A stretch of DNA of 63,154 bases from Rhodospirillales bacterium (GTDB lineage Bacteria; Pseudomonadota; Alphaproteobacteria; Reyranellales; Reyranellaceae). Position 1 is the stretch's first letter; every line of letters begins with the position of its first letter. Both the position numbers and the translations under genes were made by a program. The stretch lies in the NCBI GenBank assembly GCA_009377525.1, contig WHTW01000025.1:1-63154 (forward strand). The letters are read 5' to 3'. The notes beneath the pieces were generated by a model. That model was not told the DNA's origin. It made no database searches and saw nothing but the letters and a program-made list of their open reading frames with translations. Of this stretch, positions 43,474 to 52,073 are shown one piece after another.

Positions 43474-44473
43474 AGCCAGATCGTTTCAGCCTGTCCGCGA
43501 CGATGCCCGCTGCATCCGCGGTCGTATAGGGCCCTAAGCGCACCCGCCATACGTCTCGTCCGCCGGCCGATGCCTGGGAAACCTCCGAGGTGCCGTAGCT
43601 GCGCACCGCGCCGCGCTGGCGCTCGGCATTTTCCATCGTCGAGAAGGCCCCTGTCTGCACATAGAAACTGCCGCCGGCAAGCGCAGATGCCGTCGCGGCC
43701 GTTGGTACGGTCCCGGAGGCAAGCGAGGCCACGGTCACCCCTCTTCCGCCGCTGCCAGAGGCCACCGGCGTCTCCACCGAAGGCGGCTGCGGCGTCGTTG
43801 GCCACACCGGCTGTGGAGCGGGCTGCGCCGGAACGACGACCGGCTGCGGCCGCGGCGCCACCACCTGGGCCGGCGGTGGTGCGGCTGCCATGGTCGGTGC
43901 AGGCGCAGTGCGCTGACCGGAGGCGGCCTGTGCCACGGCGGCGTTCTGCTCGGCCGGCCCACCGCCTGCGGTCGCGACGTCGCGCACGGCCATGCTCTCC
44001 GCCGAGAGCTGGTCGATGCGCACCCGGGCCGTGCCGTTCCTGATGATGTCGAGTTCCTGCGCCGCCGTGCGCGACAGGTCGATGACACGGCTGCGCGCGA
44101 ACGGGCCGCGGTCGTTGATGCGCACCACCGTGCTCATGCCGTTGTCGAGGTTGGTGACGCGCACGATTGCCGGCATCTGCAGCGTGCGGTGCGCGGCCGT
44201 GCGCTCGCTCTGGTCATAGCGCTCGCCGTTGGCCGTCGACTTGCCGTGGAAGCCCGGCCCGTACCACGAGGCGACGCCGGTCTCGGTTCGGTTGAATTCT
44301 TCCTGCGGCGTATAGGTGACGCCATCGATCTTGTAGGGCGCCCCGACCTTGTAGCTGCCGCGCTGCGCCACTCCGGCGGCCCCGCCGCCCCGGCTCGACG
44401 ATCCGCAAGCGCTGAGGAAAACGGCCAGGCAGCCCAAGAGCAGCAGCGTGCCCAGGACACGAACGACCGGCAT
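43445..44473 (-). CDS. rlpA: Septal-ring lytic transglycosylase RlpA-like lipoprotein
   Basis: Lipoprotein with a double-psi beta-barrel that cleaves denuded peptidoglycan at the septum. The start at 44473 gives a compact lipoprotein signal ending in lipobox FLSAC; ATGs at 44509 and 44530 would add a basic extension. RlpA motifs are VASWYGPGFHGKSTANGERYD and NDRGPFARSRVIDLS (first and last residues kept). After a Pro/Ala linker there is a C-terminal SPOR domain (FYVQTGAFST, WRVRLGPYTT), which targets denuded septal glycan. Confidence 0.9.
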   Translation of the reverse strand: MPVVRVLGTLLLLGCLAVFLSACGSSSRGGGAAGVAQRGSYKVGAPYKIDGVTYTPQEEFNRTETGVASWYGPGFHGKSTANGERYDQSERTAAHRTLQMPAIVRVTNLDNGMSTVVRINDRGPFARSRVIDLSRTAAQELDIIRNGTARVRIDQLSAESMAVRDVATAGGGPAEQNAAVAQAASGQRTAPAPTMAAAPPPAQVVAPRPQPVVVPAQPAPQPVWPTTPQPPSVETPVASGSGGRGVTVASLASGTVPTAATASALAGGSFYVQTGAFSTMENAERQRGAVRSYGTSEVSQASAGGRDVWRVRLGPYTTADAAGIVADRLKRSGYGDARVVSE

Positions 44474-44566
44474 CGGACCAATACGCGGGCTGACTACTGG
44501 TAGGGGCATGGCTGCCTGATCATACATCATCTTGGTAGGATCGGGCAGTCACCCGGCGGCCGTCGC

Positions 44567-45439
44567 TCATTGGGCGATCTTGTCGGACAGCAGCCCGACG
44601 GCGAGTGCGAAGAAATCCGACTGGTTCCAGCGCAGGATGGCCTGGAAGTTCGCCGTCGTGAGGAAGGTCGGGCCGCCCGCACCGGCCGGCCGCACGATGC
44701 GCTGGCCCCGTCCCGGCCGCGTGCCGGCCGGCACTTCCTGCCCCCAAGAAAGGCCCGGCTTCCAGCCGACGCGCCGCAGGTAGTTGCAGATCGAGGCGAA
44801 GACGTCGGCCTTGTTGGTCCAGATGTCCATGCGGCCATCGCCGTCGCCGTCGGCGGCGTAGGCGAGGAAGCTGGTGGGGATGAACTGGCACTGCCCCATT
44901 GCGCCCGCCCACGATCCCTTCATGGCATCGAAGGAGACATGTCCCTGGGCGAGGATCTTCAGCGCCGCCATGAGCTGCTGGCGGAAGAACTTGGCGCGGA
45001 AGTTGTTGTAGACCAGCGTCGCCAGTGCATCGATGACCTCGAAGTCGCCCAGCCGCGTGCCGTAGTTGCTCTCGATGCCCCACAGCGCGACGACGGTCGA
45101 CGGCGCGATCCCGGCGGGTCCGGCGAAGCGGTCGACCAGCGCGCGGTTTTCGGCGAGCCGCGCGCGGCCGTTCTTCACGCGCTCGTCCGACACCACGATC
45201 TCGAGGTAGCGGTCGAACGTCATCTTGAACTCAGGCTGATTGCGCGCGAGCTCTATCACCCGCGGTATCTCCTGGACCTTGCCCAGCGCCATATCGAGCG
45301 TGCCCGCATCGACGCCGGCCTTCAGCGCCTCGGCGCGGATGCCGCGCAGGAAGGCGTCGAACTTTGGGTCGCCGCTTTGCGCCAGAGCCGTGGCCGGAGA
45401 GAGAGCCAGGGCAGTGCAGAGAAGACGTCGGCTTATCAT
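44567..45439 (-). CDS. Lytic murein transglycosylase (MltB family)
   Basis: Periplasmic enzyme that cleaves the MurNAc-GlcNAc bond with 1,6-anhydro formation. The ATG at 45439 gives a signal peptide ending ALAQ and a 290-residue product. The catalytic Glu lies in ALWGIESNYGTRLG, and the substrate-groove motif is GAMGQCQFIPTSFLAYA. There is no lipobox, so it is the soluble form. It lies close to rlpA and the D,D-carboxypeptidase, a peptidoglycan-remodelling neighbourhood. Confidence 0.92.
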   Translation of the reverse strand: MISRRLLCTALALSPATALAQSGDPKFDAFLRGIRAEALKAGVDAGTLDMALGKVQEIPRVIELARNQPEFKMTFDRYLEIVVSDERVKNGRARLAENRALVDRFAGPAGIAPSTVVALWGIESNYGTRLGDFEVIDALATLVYNNFRAKFFRQQLMAALKILAQGHVSFDAMKGSWAGAMGQCQFIPTSFLAYAADGDGDGRMDIWTNKADVFASICNYLRRVGWKPGLSWGQEVPAGTRPGRGQRIVRPAGAGGPTFLTTANFQAILRWNQSDFFALAVGLLSDKIAQ

Positions 45440-45742
45440 GATCTTGGCCCACCTGCTGAGCGAGCGGATGAAGAACGATACCGAAGTAACTGGTGACATT
45501 GCAATATTTGTGGCAGCGGATCGAGCGGAGAAAGTGGCCGAGCGCCACACATCCGAAATTGTCCACCATCAAGGGTGGCGAAACGCACGGAAACGCCGCT
45601 AGAAGTCGACTAGCACCGCTTGTGGGAGCGGTTTGGGAGTCGGAGGGGCAACCCTCCAGTTGAGCGGGAATATCACGATCGAATGTGCCTTGGCGCGACC
45701 TTGGGCGGTCGCGTCCGTCCTTTGTCGGTCTATTGGGGACTC
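45440..45742. other. Divergent intergenic region, no gene seen
   Basis: This 303-bp gap between the divergent transglycosylase and M23 peptidase genes should hold both promoters. Only a small hairpin (GGAGGG, GCAA loop, CCCTCC; 45642-45657) is visible. A GGGGAC ribosome-binding site precedes the M23 gene. Confidence 0.45.
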
Positions 45743-47035
45743 ATGAAGAGGACATCGCACGCTGCGGCACTTGCTGCCTCGCTGTTCTTCAGCCCGCTCG
45801 CTGCGGCCGTGGCGGCGGACGATTGCATATACGACGACATGCCCTTCGAGACGGCACGCACCGCGGAAGAGCGCCTGCTCGGCAGCGCCGACGAAGCGGC
45901 CCGCTATCATGACTACCAACCTTTCACACGCGAGATCGCCGCGACGGGAGTCGTGAGCGAGGCGCTCGCATCTTCGCTGGCCGAGGCGCGTGTCCCGGCG
46001 ACGGTGCTGCTCGAAGTCCGCAAGGCCCTTGCTGGCACGGTCGACCTCGAGCGCGAGATCGGCGCGGGCGATCGCTTCTATGTGCGCTACCGCCAGGTCT
46101 TCACCGTCGACGGCGCGCCGATCGGCACCGCGCGCCTGCTGTGGGCCGAGCTGCGCACGACGGCCAAGGGCACGATCGCCCTGCATCGCTTCCGCCCGAA
46201 CGGCGGGACCGAGCGGCTGTGGCTGGCCAACGGCGAGGCGGCCGGCAGCGCGCCGCTGCGCCTGCCGCTCGACGTCATCAACGTCTCGTCGGGCTTCGGC
46301 CTGCGCCCCGACCCGCTCGACAAGCCGGGGCCGGCGATGGGCCCGCTGGTCGATCCGGCGCCGGTCGCCGCGGCTCCACCACCCGAGCCGCCGCCGCCGC
46401 CCAAGGAGGAGCCTTTGCCGCCGCCGCGCCGGCCGACCCTGGGCGGCCTCTCCGCCTTCGGCGGCGCGCGTGACGTCTTCGACACCGGCCGTCCCGATTT
46501 CCATCGCCGCCGCGCCGAGCCCGAGCCGGCGCCCGAAGCGGCCAAGGCGCCCGAGCCGCCAAAGGTCGAGGCGCCCCCGCCTCCCCCGCCCAAGCCGCGC
46601 CTGTTCATGCATGACGGGCTCGACCTTGTGGCAGTGACGGGCACAGAGATCTATGCGGCGGCCGACGGCATCGTGACCGGCGCCGGTCCGAACGGCCGCT
46701 ACGGCAACTGGATGCAGATCGGCCACGCCGGCAAGGTGACGACCGTCTACGGCCACCTCTCTGCGTTCGCCCCGGGCATCGAGGTGGGCGCCCGCGTCAG
46801 CCAGGACGAACTTGTAGGCTTCGTCGGCAACACCGGTCGCTCGACCGGTGCGCACCTGCATTTCGAGATCGTGGCCAACGGCCGTACCGTCAATCCGCTC
46901 ACCTTCCCGGCGATCAAGCGCAGCCAGCTCACCGGCGCCGACCTCGAGCGCTTCAAGAAGCAGGCCAGGCGCTCGCTCGAGGAGCGCGACCGTGAGGCCA
47001 AGGTCGACGCGGCGATTGCGGAAATGCGCAACTAG
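45743..47035 (+). CDS. M23 family metallopeptidase with proline-rich insertion
   Basis: Secreted peptidoglycan endopeptidase or EnvC/NlpD-like activator of 430 residues. It has a signal peptide ending AVAA and an N-terminal OapA-like/M23 N-domain (VYRQVFTV-type strands). The peptidase domain is split: SSGFGLRPDP lies near residue 182, but the metal-binding His of MHDGLDL is residue 290. Between them are about 100 residues very rich in Pro (PPPEPPPPP, PPPPPPKP). The remaining catalytic HLHFEI motif is intact. The ATG at 45743 is chosen by the ribosome-binding site and signal peptide. Confidence 0.9.
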   Translation: MKRTSHAAALAASLFFSPLAAAVAADDCIYDDMPFETARTAEERLLGSADEAARYHDYQPFTREIAATGVVSEALASSLAEARVPATVLLEVRKALAGTVDLEREIGAGDRFYVRYRQVFTVDGAPIGTARLLWAELRTTAKGTIALHRFRPNGGTERLWLANGEAAGSAPLRLPLDVINVSSGFGLRPDPLDKPGPAMGPLVDPAPVAAAPPPEPPPPPKEEPLPPPRRPTLGGLSAFGGARDVFDTGRPDFHRRRAEPEPAPEAAKAPEPPKVEAPPPPPPKPRLFMHDGLDLVAVTGTEIYAAADGIVTGAGPNGRYGNWMQIGHAGKVTTVYGHLSAFAPGIEVGARVSQDELVGFVGNTGRSTGAHLHFEIVANGRTVNPLTFPAIKRSQLTGADLERFKKQARRSLEERDREAKVDAAIAEMRN

Positions 47036-47079
47036 GGCTTGGCTTCGGCCTCCAACGCCAGTATCGCTCGGCTCGGCCC

Positions 47080-47169
47080 GGATGGGTGGCCGAGTGGTTT
47101 AAGGCACCGGTCTTGAAAACCGGCGTGGGTTCACGCTCACCGTGGGTTCGAATCCCACCCCATCCGCCA
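47080..47169 (+). tRNA. tRNA-Ser (anticodon TGA)
   Basis: A complete class II tRNA of 90 nt. The acceptor stem GGATGGG pairs with CCCATCC, followed by discriminator G and an encoded CCA. The anticodon stem CCGGT/ACCGG encloses loop CTTGAAA (anticodon TGA). A long variable arm (GTGGGTTCACGCTCAC region) and a T arm GTGGG-TTCGAAT-CCCAC are present. It borders the integrase gene, so its 3' half is the likely attachment core of the downstream element. Confidence 0.97.
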
Positions 47170-47366
47170 GAAGCTTGGCCACCACAGTCCACCGCACTCC
47201 ACAGAGGCGGCATAAAAACAGCGTATTTGCGCATTTTATCGTCCACATCTGTCCACACTTGACCACCGCAATCCAGGGCCTGATGATGGGTTAGATGATG
47301 GTGGTGATGGGTAGACGGTCCCGCTCGCCCGCGCCGTCATCGCTTCTACCCATCAACGGGTGCACG
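47170..47366 (+). promoter_or_regulatory. attL/integrase leader with repeated GTCCAC motifs
   Basis: The gap between the tRNA and the integrase contains GTCCAC at 47187, 47241 and 47251, plus variants CTCCAC (47197) and GACCAC (47261). Clustered short repeats next to an attachment core are typical of integrase arm-type or excisionase sites, so that role is suggested. A second cluster of GATG/GGTG repeats follows at 47281-47312. Confidence 0.4.
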
Positions 47367-48593
47367 ATGCCAAAGAAAGCCGCCGGCCTTACCGCTCGCC
47401 AGGTGCACACGCACAAGACGCCCGGCATGTTTGCTGATGGCAACGGGCTGTACCTGCAGGTCTCGCCGAGCGGCTCGAAGGCCTGGATCTACCGCTTCCA
47501 AATTCGGGGCCGGCGCCGCGACATGGGCCTCGGCTCGCTCGACGCGCTCCCGCTCGCTGGGGCTCGCGAGAAGGCTGCAGCGGCTCGCCGGCTGGTGGTC
47601 GAGGGCATCGATCCCATCGAGCACCGCGGCGCCATGCAAGCCGCTGCAACTGTCGCGGCCGCCAAGGGCGTGACCTTCAAGCAGTGCGCCGAGTCCTACA
47701 TCGAAAGCATGCGATCGGGCTGGCGCAACGCCAAGCACTCGGCTCAGTGGGAAACGACGCTCGCGGCCTACGTCCACCCGACGTTCGGGCACCTGCCCGT
47801 CGGCAGCATCGACACCACCCTCGTCTGCAAGGTGCTCGACCCGATCTGGCGGACCAAGACCGAAACGGCCAGCCGCGTCCGCGGCCGCATCGAGGCCATC
47901 CTCGACTACGCCAAGGTGCGCGGCCTCCGGGAAGGCGAGAATCCGGCGCGCTGGCACGGCCACCTCGAGCTGACCTATCCCGCCAAGGGCGAGGTCGCAC
48001 CGGTGAAGCATCACGCCGCGTTGCCCTACGCTGCGCTTCCAGCGTTCTGGCCGAGGCTGCAGGTCCAAGACGGTCTCGGCGCCCGCTCGCTCGAGCTGGT
48101 GATCCTCACCGCCGCTCGCACTGGCGAAGTGCTTGGGGCCCGCTGGCCCGAGGTCGACCTCGACAACATGTTGTGGCGTATCCCGGCCGACCGAATGAAA
48201 GGCGGCCGCGAGCATGTCGTCCCGCTGTCCGATCCTGCCGTGGCGTTGCTGCGCAAGCTGGCGGCGGTACGCCTCGGCGATCTCGTGTTCCCCGGCCAGG
48301 TCGCCGACCGGCCGTTGAGCAACATGGTCATGCACATGACGCTGCGCCGGATGAAGGCAGACGTCACGCCGCACGGTTTCAGGTCGACGTTCCGCACCTG
48401 GGCCGGCGAGCAGACGTCGTTCCCGCGAGAGATCGCCGAGGCCGCGCTCGCTCACACGCAGGACGACAAGACCGAAGCCGCCTACCTGCGCACCGACTAC
48501 CTGCAGAAGCGGCGCGACCTCATGACAGCCTGGGCGAATTTCATCGAAGGCCGCGGCGCCGATGTCCGGCCGCTGCGACGTGCGGCGAAGTGA
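47367..48593 (+). CDS. int: Tyrosine recombinase, P4-type integrase
   Basis: The 408-residue integrase has an N-terminal DUF4102-like arm-binding domain (MPKKAAGLTARQVHTHKTPG, then DGNGLYLQVSPSGSKAWIYR at the length limit), a SAM-like core-binding domain, and a catalytic domain. The catalytic residues are Arg in TAARTGEVLG, His-x-x-Arg in HGFRSTFR, His in ALAHTQDD, and the nucleophile Tyr in the AAYLRTDYLQKRR region. The ATG at 47367 fits homologues; an in-frame ATG at 47295 would add 24 residues. It reads away from the tRNA. Confidence 0.95.
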   Translation: MPKKAAGLTARQVHTHKTPGMFADGNGLYLQVSPSGSKAWIYRFQIRGRRRDMGLGSLDALPLAGAREKAAAARRLVVEGIDPIEHRGAMQAAATVAAAKGVTFKQCAESYIESMRSGWRNAKHSAQWETTLAAYVHPTFGHLPVGSIDTTLVCKVLDPIWRTKTETASRVRGRIEAILDYAKVRGLREGENPARWHGHLELTYPAKGEVAPVKHHAALPYAALPAFWPRLQVQDGLGARSLELVILTAARTGEVLGARWPEVDLDNMLWRIPADRMKGGREHVVPLSDPAVALLRKLAAVRLGDLVFPGQVADRPLSNMVMHMTLRRMKADVTPHGFRSTFRTWAGEQTSFPREIAEAALAHTQDDKTEAAYLRTDYLQKRRDLMTAWANFIEGRGADVRPLRRAAK

Positions 48594-49201
48594 TGGCCGC
48601 TCGACCCAAAAAGCCGAAGCCGACGACCCGCGATCTGCAGCCCGACGACAAGCGGATGAAAGATTGGATACTCGGCCGAGGCGTCGATCGTAGCGAATTC
48701 GAGGCCTGCTTGGCATCTGCAGCGCGCATGACGCCGACGCCGACCATCGAGCAAATAGAGCAGATGATCAAATGGGGATGGACCGCCTTCGGCCAGCTGT
48801 TCTTCGAGCAAATCCTCGAGGAGGCCAAAGACGATCGGAGTTGGAAGCGGCGGGATCAGGTGATCGTGTCAGCGAGACGAATTTGGAGCCACGTCGTCGT
48901 CGAGAAGCCACCGGGGAAAGGCGGCAGGCCGCCGAAGCGGGACGAGAGTCGCGACCGCACCATCTGGGTCGTCTTTCATTCGATGCTGGCCCGTGCGCGT
49001 CTACAGGATCCCAAGGTCACGGCTGTGGATATGAGGCGGCGACTGGTCCGCAGCGGCGGGTTGTTCGATCTCAAGAACGAGCGCGAACTGAAAGAAATTC
49101 TAATGACGGTCGATGCTAGCCCGGGCAAAAAAGACCGGCAGCGTCAACTTCGGATGATGTTGTCAGCGCGAGAGAAATTGCGGACGAAAAACCTACGCTA
49201 A
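48593..49201 (+). CDS. Hypothetical protein of the mobile element
   Basis: Unrecognised, 202 residues. It begins MAARPKKPKP at an ATG overlapping the integrase stop by one base (TGATG), so it is co-translated with int. The product is basic and mostly helical, with a Lys/Arg-rich stretch KPPGKGGRPPKRDESRDR near the middle that could bind nucleic acid. No domain can be named. Position after int suggests an accessory role in the element rather than in the host. Confidence 0.7.
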   Translation: MAARPKKPKPTTRDLQPDDKRMKDWILGRGVDRSEFEACLASAARMTPTPTIEQIEQMIKWGWTAFGQLFFEQILEEAKDDRSWKRRDQVIVSARRIWSHVVVEKPPGKGGRPPKRDESRDRTIWVVFHSMLARARLQDPKVTAVDMRRRLVRSGGLFDLKNERELKEILMTVDASPGKKDRQRQLRMMLSAREKLRTKNLR

Positions 49202-49242
49202 ATTACGGGGCTATTAAGCGTCCGACTCCGCCTGATAGTTCA

Positions 49243-49271
49243 ATGGTCCACCGACAACCAAGGCGGACCAT
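49243..49271. promoter_or_regulatory. Operator-like inverted repeat before the xis-like gene
   Basis: ATGGTCCACC (49243-49252) is repeated in inverse as GGCGGACCAT (49262-49271), 9 of 10 positions matching, directly abutting the ATG at 49272. A dimeric regulator such as the excisionase-like protein itself could bind here. Confidence 0.45.
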
Positions 49272-49514
49272 ATGCAAACACAACTGAAGCCTACCGAACG
49301 CCAGCGCCGCGCGCGGCAGAGCCTCGCCTCAAAGGCCGCATGGAAGGTCAACGAGTGGGCTTTCGAAACCAGCCTCTCTAAGTCCTTCGTCCACGAGCTG
49401 ATCTCCGAGCAGAAGATCAAGAGCGTCAAATTGGGCGGCGCCCGGCTCATCCTCACCTCACCTGCCGCGTTCCTGTCCTCGCTCGCCGAGCAGCAGTCTC
49501 AGGACGCCGCCTAG
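49272..49514 (+). CDS. Excisionase-like helix-turn-helix protein
   Basis: An 80-residue protein matching the MerR/excisionase-type winged HTH: VNEWAFETSLSKSFVHELI, then KIKSVKLGGARLIL, which fits the helix-turn-helix and wing pattern of element-borne Xis/AlpA-like regulators. It probably directs the integrase toward excision and may control early genes. It is preceded by an inverted repeat and followed by a hairpin. Confidence 0.75.
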   Translation: MQTQLKPTERQRRARQSLASKAAWKVNEWAFETSLSKSFVHELISEQKIKSVKLGGARLILTSPAAFLSSLAEQQSQDAA

Positions 49515-49533
49515 TCCCCTCCCCCAACGAAAA

Positions 49534-49563
49534 CGGCCCGCCTCTATGCCGGAAGGCGGGCCG
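49534..49563 (-). terminator. Strong hairpin between xis-like gene and helicase
   Basis: A perfect 10-bp stem CGGCCCGCCT / AGGCGGGCCG has a 10-nt loop. Four A residues precede it on the plus strand, so it reads as an intrinsic terminator (stem then TTTT) on the minus strand. On the plus strand it would only be a hairpin in front of the helicase. Confidence 0.5.
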
Positions 49564-49602
49564 CTCGAAGGAAACGACGACTCACATCGGTGGGGACCGA
49601 AG

Positions 49603-51162
49603 ATGAATTTTCTACAACCGAGGCTCGAGACCGTCAACGTCGACGGCGAGCTGCGCCCGTATCAGGTCCACGACGTAGCGCGCCTGAAAGCCGAGCTGAT
49701 GCAGACCGCGGCCAGGGTCATGTACGTCGCGCCAACGGGCGCCGGCAAAACCACCGTGGCGAAAGCGGTCACCAAGGACGCCGTCGCCGAGGGCAAACGC
49801 GGCCTGATTTTGGTTCATCGACGCGAGCTTCTCGGGCAAATGAACAAGCGGCTACACGCCGGCGGCATCGACGCGGGCATCATCGCTGCGGGCTTCCCTG
49901 CCCGGCCCGGGGAGCGGGTGCAGATTGCTAGCGTCCAGACTCTCGATGCTCGCGCGATGCGCTCGAGGCAGATGACCTTGCCGCCTGCGGACCTGGTCGT
50001 GGTCGACGAGGCTCACCATGCGACGGCCGATAGCTGGCGGCGCATCATCGCGGCGTATCCCGATGCGGCCCTGCTTGGCTTGTCGGCGACGCCTTGTCGA
50101 AAGAGCGGGACCGGCCTCGGTGACGTCTTCAAGGTGCTGGTCCTGGCGCCGCAGATCCCGCAGCTGATCGCCGACAAGTACCTGGTCGGCACAAAGGTGT
50201 ACGGCCCGCCCGCTGGCATCGATCTCAGCGGCGTCCACACACGCGGCGGCGACTACGTGGAAAGCGAACTGGCGGCCCGCGTCGATCGGCCAGAACATGT
50301 CGGCGACGCGGCGGCTGAATGGTTCAAGCACAATCCGAATCGCCTGCGCACCATCGTCTTCGCGACGAACATCGCCCACATGGTGCATCTGCGCGACGCC
50401 TTCCGTGCACAGGGCGTCCTGGCCGAAGGGATCGACGGCTCGACGCCGGTTGAGGAGCGCGACCGAATCCTGAGCGACCTGGAGAAGGGCATCGTCGAGG
50501 TCGTGGTTAATGTGGGCGTGCTCACCGAGGGCTTCGACTGCCCCGCCGTCGGTTGCATCGTCCTCGCTAGGCCGACGAAGTCGTTCGGCCTGTATAGGCA
50601 GATGGTTGGCCGTGGCCTTCGTCCGGCACACGACAAGGCACACTGCATCATCTGCGATCACGTTGGCGCCACGACGATGCATGGCTTCGCCGAGGAAGAC
50701 GTCGCCTGGACGCTCGACACAAAGACCCGCGCGGAAAGCAAAGCGAAGGCAGCCGCAAGGGCCCTTCTGCTGCCGCGCGAAATGGCAAACTGTCCGGACT
50801 GCAGCGCCCTCCATTGGAAGGGCCGGCCGTGCCAGGCATGCGGATGGCGTCCACAACCGAAGGCTAAGCCGGTTGAGGTCATCGATGCCGACCTGGAGGA
50901 AATGCGGCGCGACGGCAGCCGCGTAAAGCACGAGACGGACCCGATCACATTCTACCGCCAGTTGCTTTGGATCGCGCGCGAGCGCGGTTATTCCCCTGGT
51001 TGGGCCTGGCACAAGGTCAACGAAAAATTCGGGCGACGCGTGAGCACCCCACGCAACTGCGTGCCAGTCGAGCCAGCGCCTGAGGTCAGGTCGTGGGTGA
51101 AGTCGCGCACCATCGCCTGGGCGAAGAGCCAGCGACCCCGACCGGAGGGGCCACCAACATGA
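49603..51162 (+). CDS. DEAH-box superfamily 2 helicase
   Basis: The 519-residue ATPase has Walker A APTGAGKTT (about residue 45), DEAH box VVDEAHHAT, motif III GLSATP, motif V region VLTEGFDCPAVG, and motif VI QMVGRGLRP. The C-terminal region has a zinc-ribbon-like CPDC...CQAC pattern. It resembles the SSL2/RadD-type helicases found in alphaproteobacterial prophages and likely opens DNA for replication. The ATG at 49603 is chosen because earlier reading passes through the hairpin. It overlaps the primase gene by 4 bp. Confidence 0.92.
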   Translation: MNFLQPRLETVNVDGELRPYQVHDVARLKAELMQTAARVMYVAPTGAGKTTVAKAVTKDAVAEGKRGLILVHRRELLGQMNKRLHAGGIDAGIIAAGFPARPGERVQIASVQTLDARAMRSRQMTLPPADLVVVDEAHHATADSWRRIIAAYPDAALLGLSATPCRKSGTGLGDVFKVLVLAPQIPQLIADKYLVGTKVYGPPAGIDLSGVHTRGGDYVESELAARVDRPEHVGDAAAEWFKHNPNRLRTIVFATNIAHMVHLRDAFRAQGVLAEGIDGSTPVEERDRILSDLEKGIVEVVVNVGVLTEGFDCPAVGCIVLARPTKSFGLYRQMVGRGLRPAHDKAHCIICDHVGATTMHGFAEEDVAWTLDTKTRAESKAKAAARALLLPREMANCPDCSALHWKGRPCQACGWRPQPKAKPVEVIDADLEEMRRDGSRVKHETDPITFYRQLLWIARERGYSPGWAWHKVNEKFGRRVSTPRNCVPVEPAPEVRSWVKSRTIAWAKSQRPRPEGPPT

Positions 51163-52073
51163 CGACCGCCCTGTCGACGCTAGAGCGCGCGCGCGGCAAG
51201 TGGCGCGAGATTCTGTTGCAACTCGGAGTCGAGGAACGATTCCTGACTGGCAGACAGGGCCCGTGCCCCATCTGCGGCGGCAAGACTCGGTATCGCTACA
51301 CCGACAAGGACCGCGACGGCTGGGGCTACTGCAATCAGTGCAAGGGCATGCCCGGCATCATCCTGCTGCGGAAGCTCCATAAGTGGGATCACCGCACCGC
51401 CTGCAACGAGATCGATCAGATCATCGGCACAGATGAGGCGCCGCCGATCCAGCCGACGCCGAAGCGGCCGGACGACAAGATACGCGGAGAGATCCTGAAG
51501 CTGTTCAACGGCACCAGCGATGACCGCGTGATCAACGACTGGCTGACCTTGAAAGGGCTCGGCGTTTCATCGGACGTGCTGTTCGGCCGCAAGGCATGCG
51601 GCCTCTTCGAGGACGGACAATTCGTGGGCCACGTCCCCACCGTCATCGCACCGATCATCTCACCCAGCGGCGAGATGGTGAGCGCGCAACGACTCTACGT
51701 GCAGCAGAACTTGAAGAAGACCATGCCGCCCGTCGGCACCATCAACGGCGCGTCGGTTCGGCTGCATGACTGCGAGGACGAGCTCGGCCTGGCCGAGGGC
51801 GTAGCAACCAGCTTGGCCGCCTACCAGCTGTTCGGCATTCCCACTTGGGCAGCGCTATCGGCGAACGGCCTCAAGACCTTCGAGCCGCCGCCCAGCGTGC
51901 GCAGGCTGGTGGTCTTCGCCGACAACGACAGCAACTACGTCGGCCAGGCCGCCGCCTTCGACCTTGCCCGCCGACTCAGCAACCGACCGGAGCGCATCGA
52001 GTGCACCGTCAACGTGCCGGACGAAGCCGACACCGATTGGCGCGACGTGCTGCTCACGAGGAGTATCGTATGA
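51159..52073 (+). CDS. Zinc-finger / TOPRIM primase-like protein
   Basis: A 304-residue DNA primase-like protein. The N-terminal zinc-binding domain is CPICGGKTRYRY followed by GYCNQC, as in phage T7- and P4-type primases. The TOPRIM part has LAEGVATSLAAYQLFG and the metal-binding VVFADNDSN. No helicase motif follows; the DEAH helicase is encoded upstream. The start ATG overlaps the helicase stop (ATGA), and the stop overlaps the next gene the same way, so the three form a coupled replication operon. Confidence 0.9.
   Translation: MTTALSTLERARGKWREILLQLGVEERFLTGRQGPCPICGGKTRYRYTDKDRDGWGYCNQCKGMPGIILLRKLHKWDHRTACNEIDQIIGTDEAPPIQPTPKRPDDKIRGEILKLFNGTSDDRVINDWLTLKGLGVSSDVLFGRKACGLFEDGQFVGHVPTVIAPIISPSGEMVSAQRLYVQQNLKKTMPPVGTINGASVRLHDCEDELGLAEGVATSLAAYQLFGIPTWAALSANGLKTFEPPPSVRRLVVFADNDSNYVGQAAAFDLARRLSNRPERIECTVNVPDEADTDWRDVLLTRSIV

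Noticed and set aside
47080..47169. tRNA-Ser gene disrupted by integration
   Set aside because: All stems, the variable arm and the encoded CCA are intact, so integration left a functional gene on this side.
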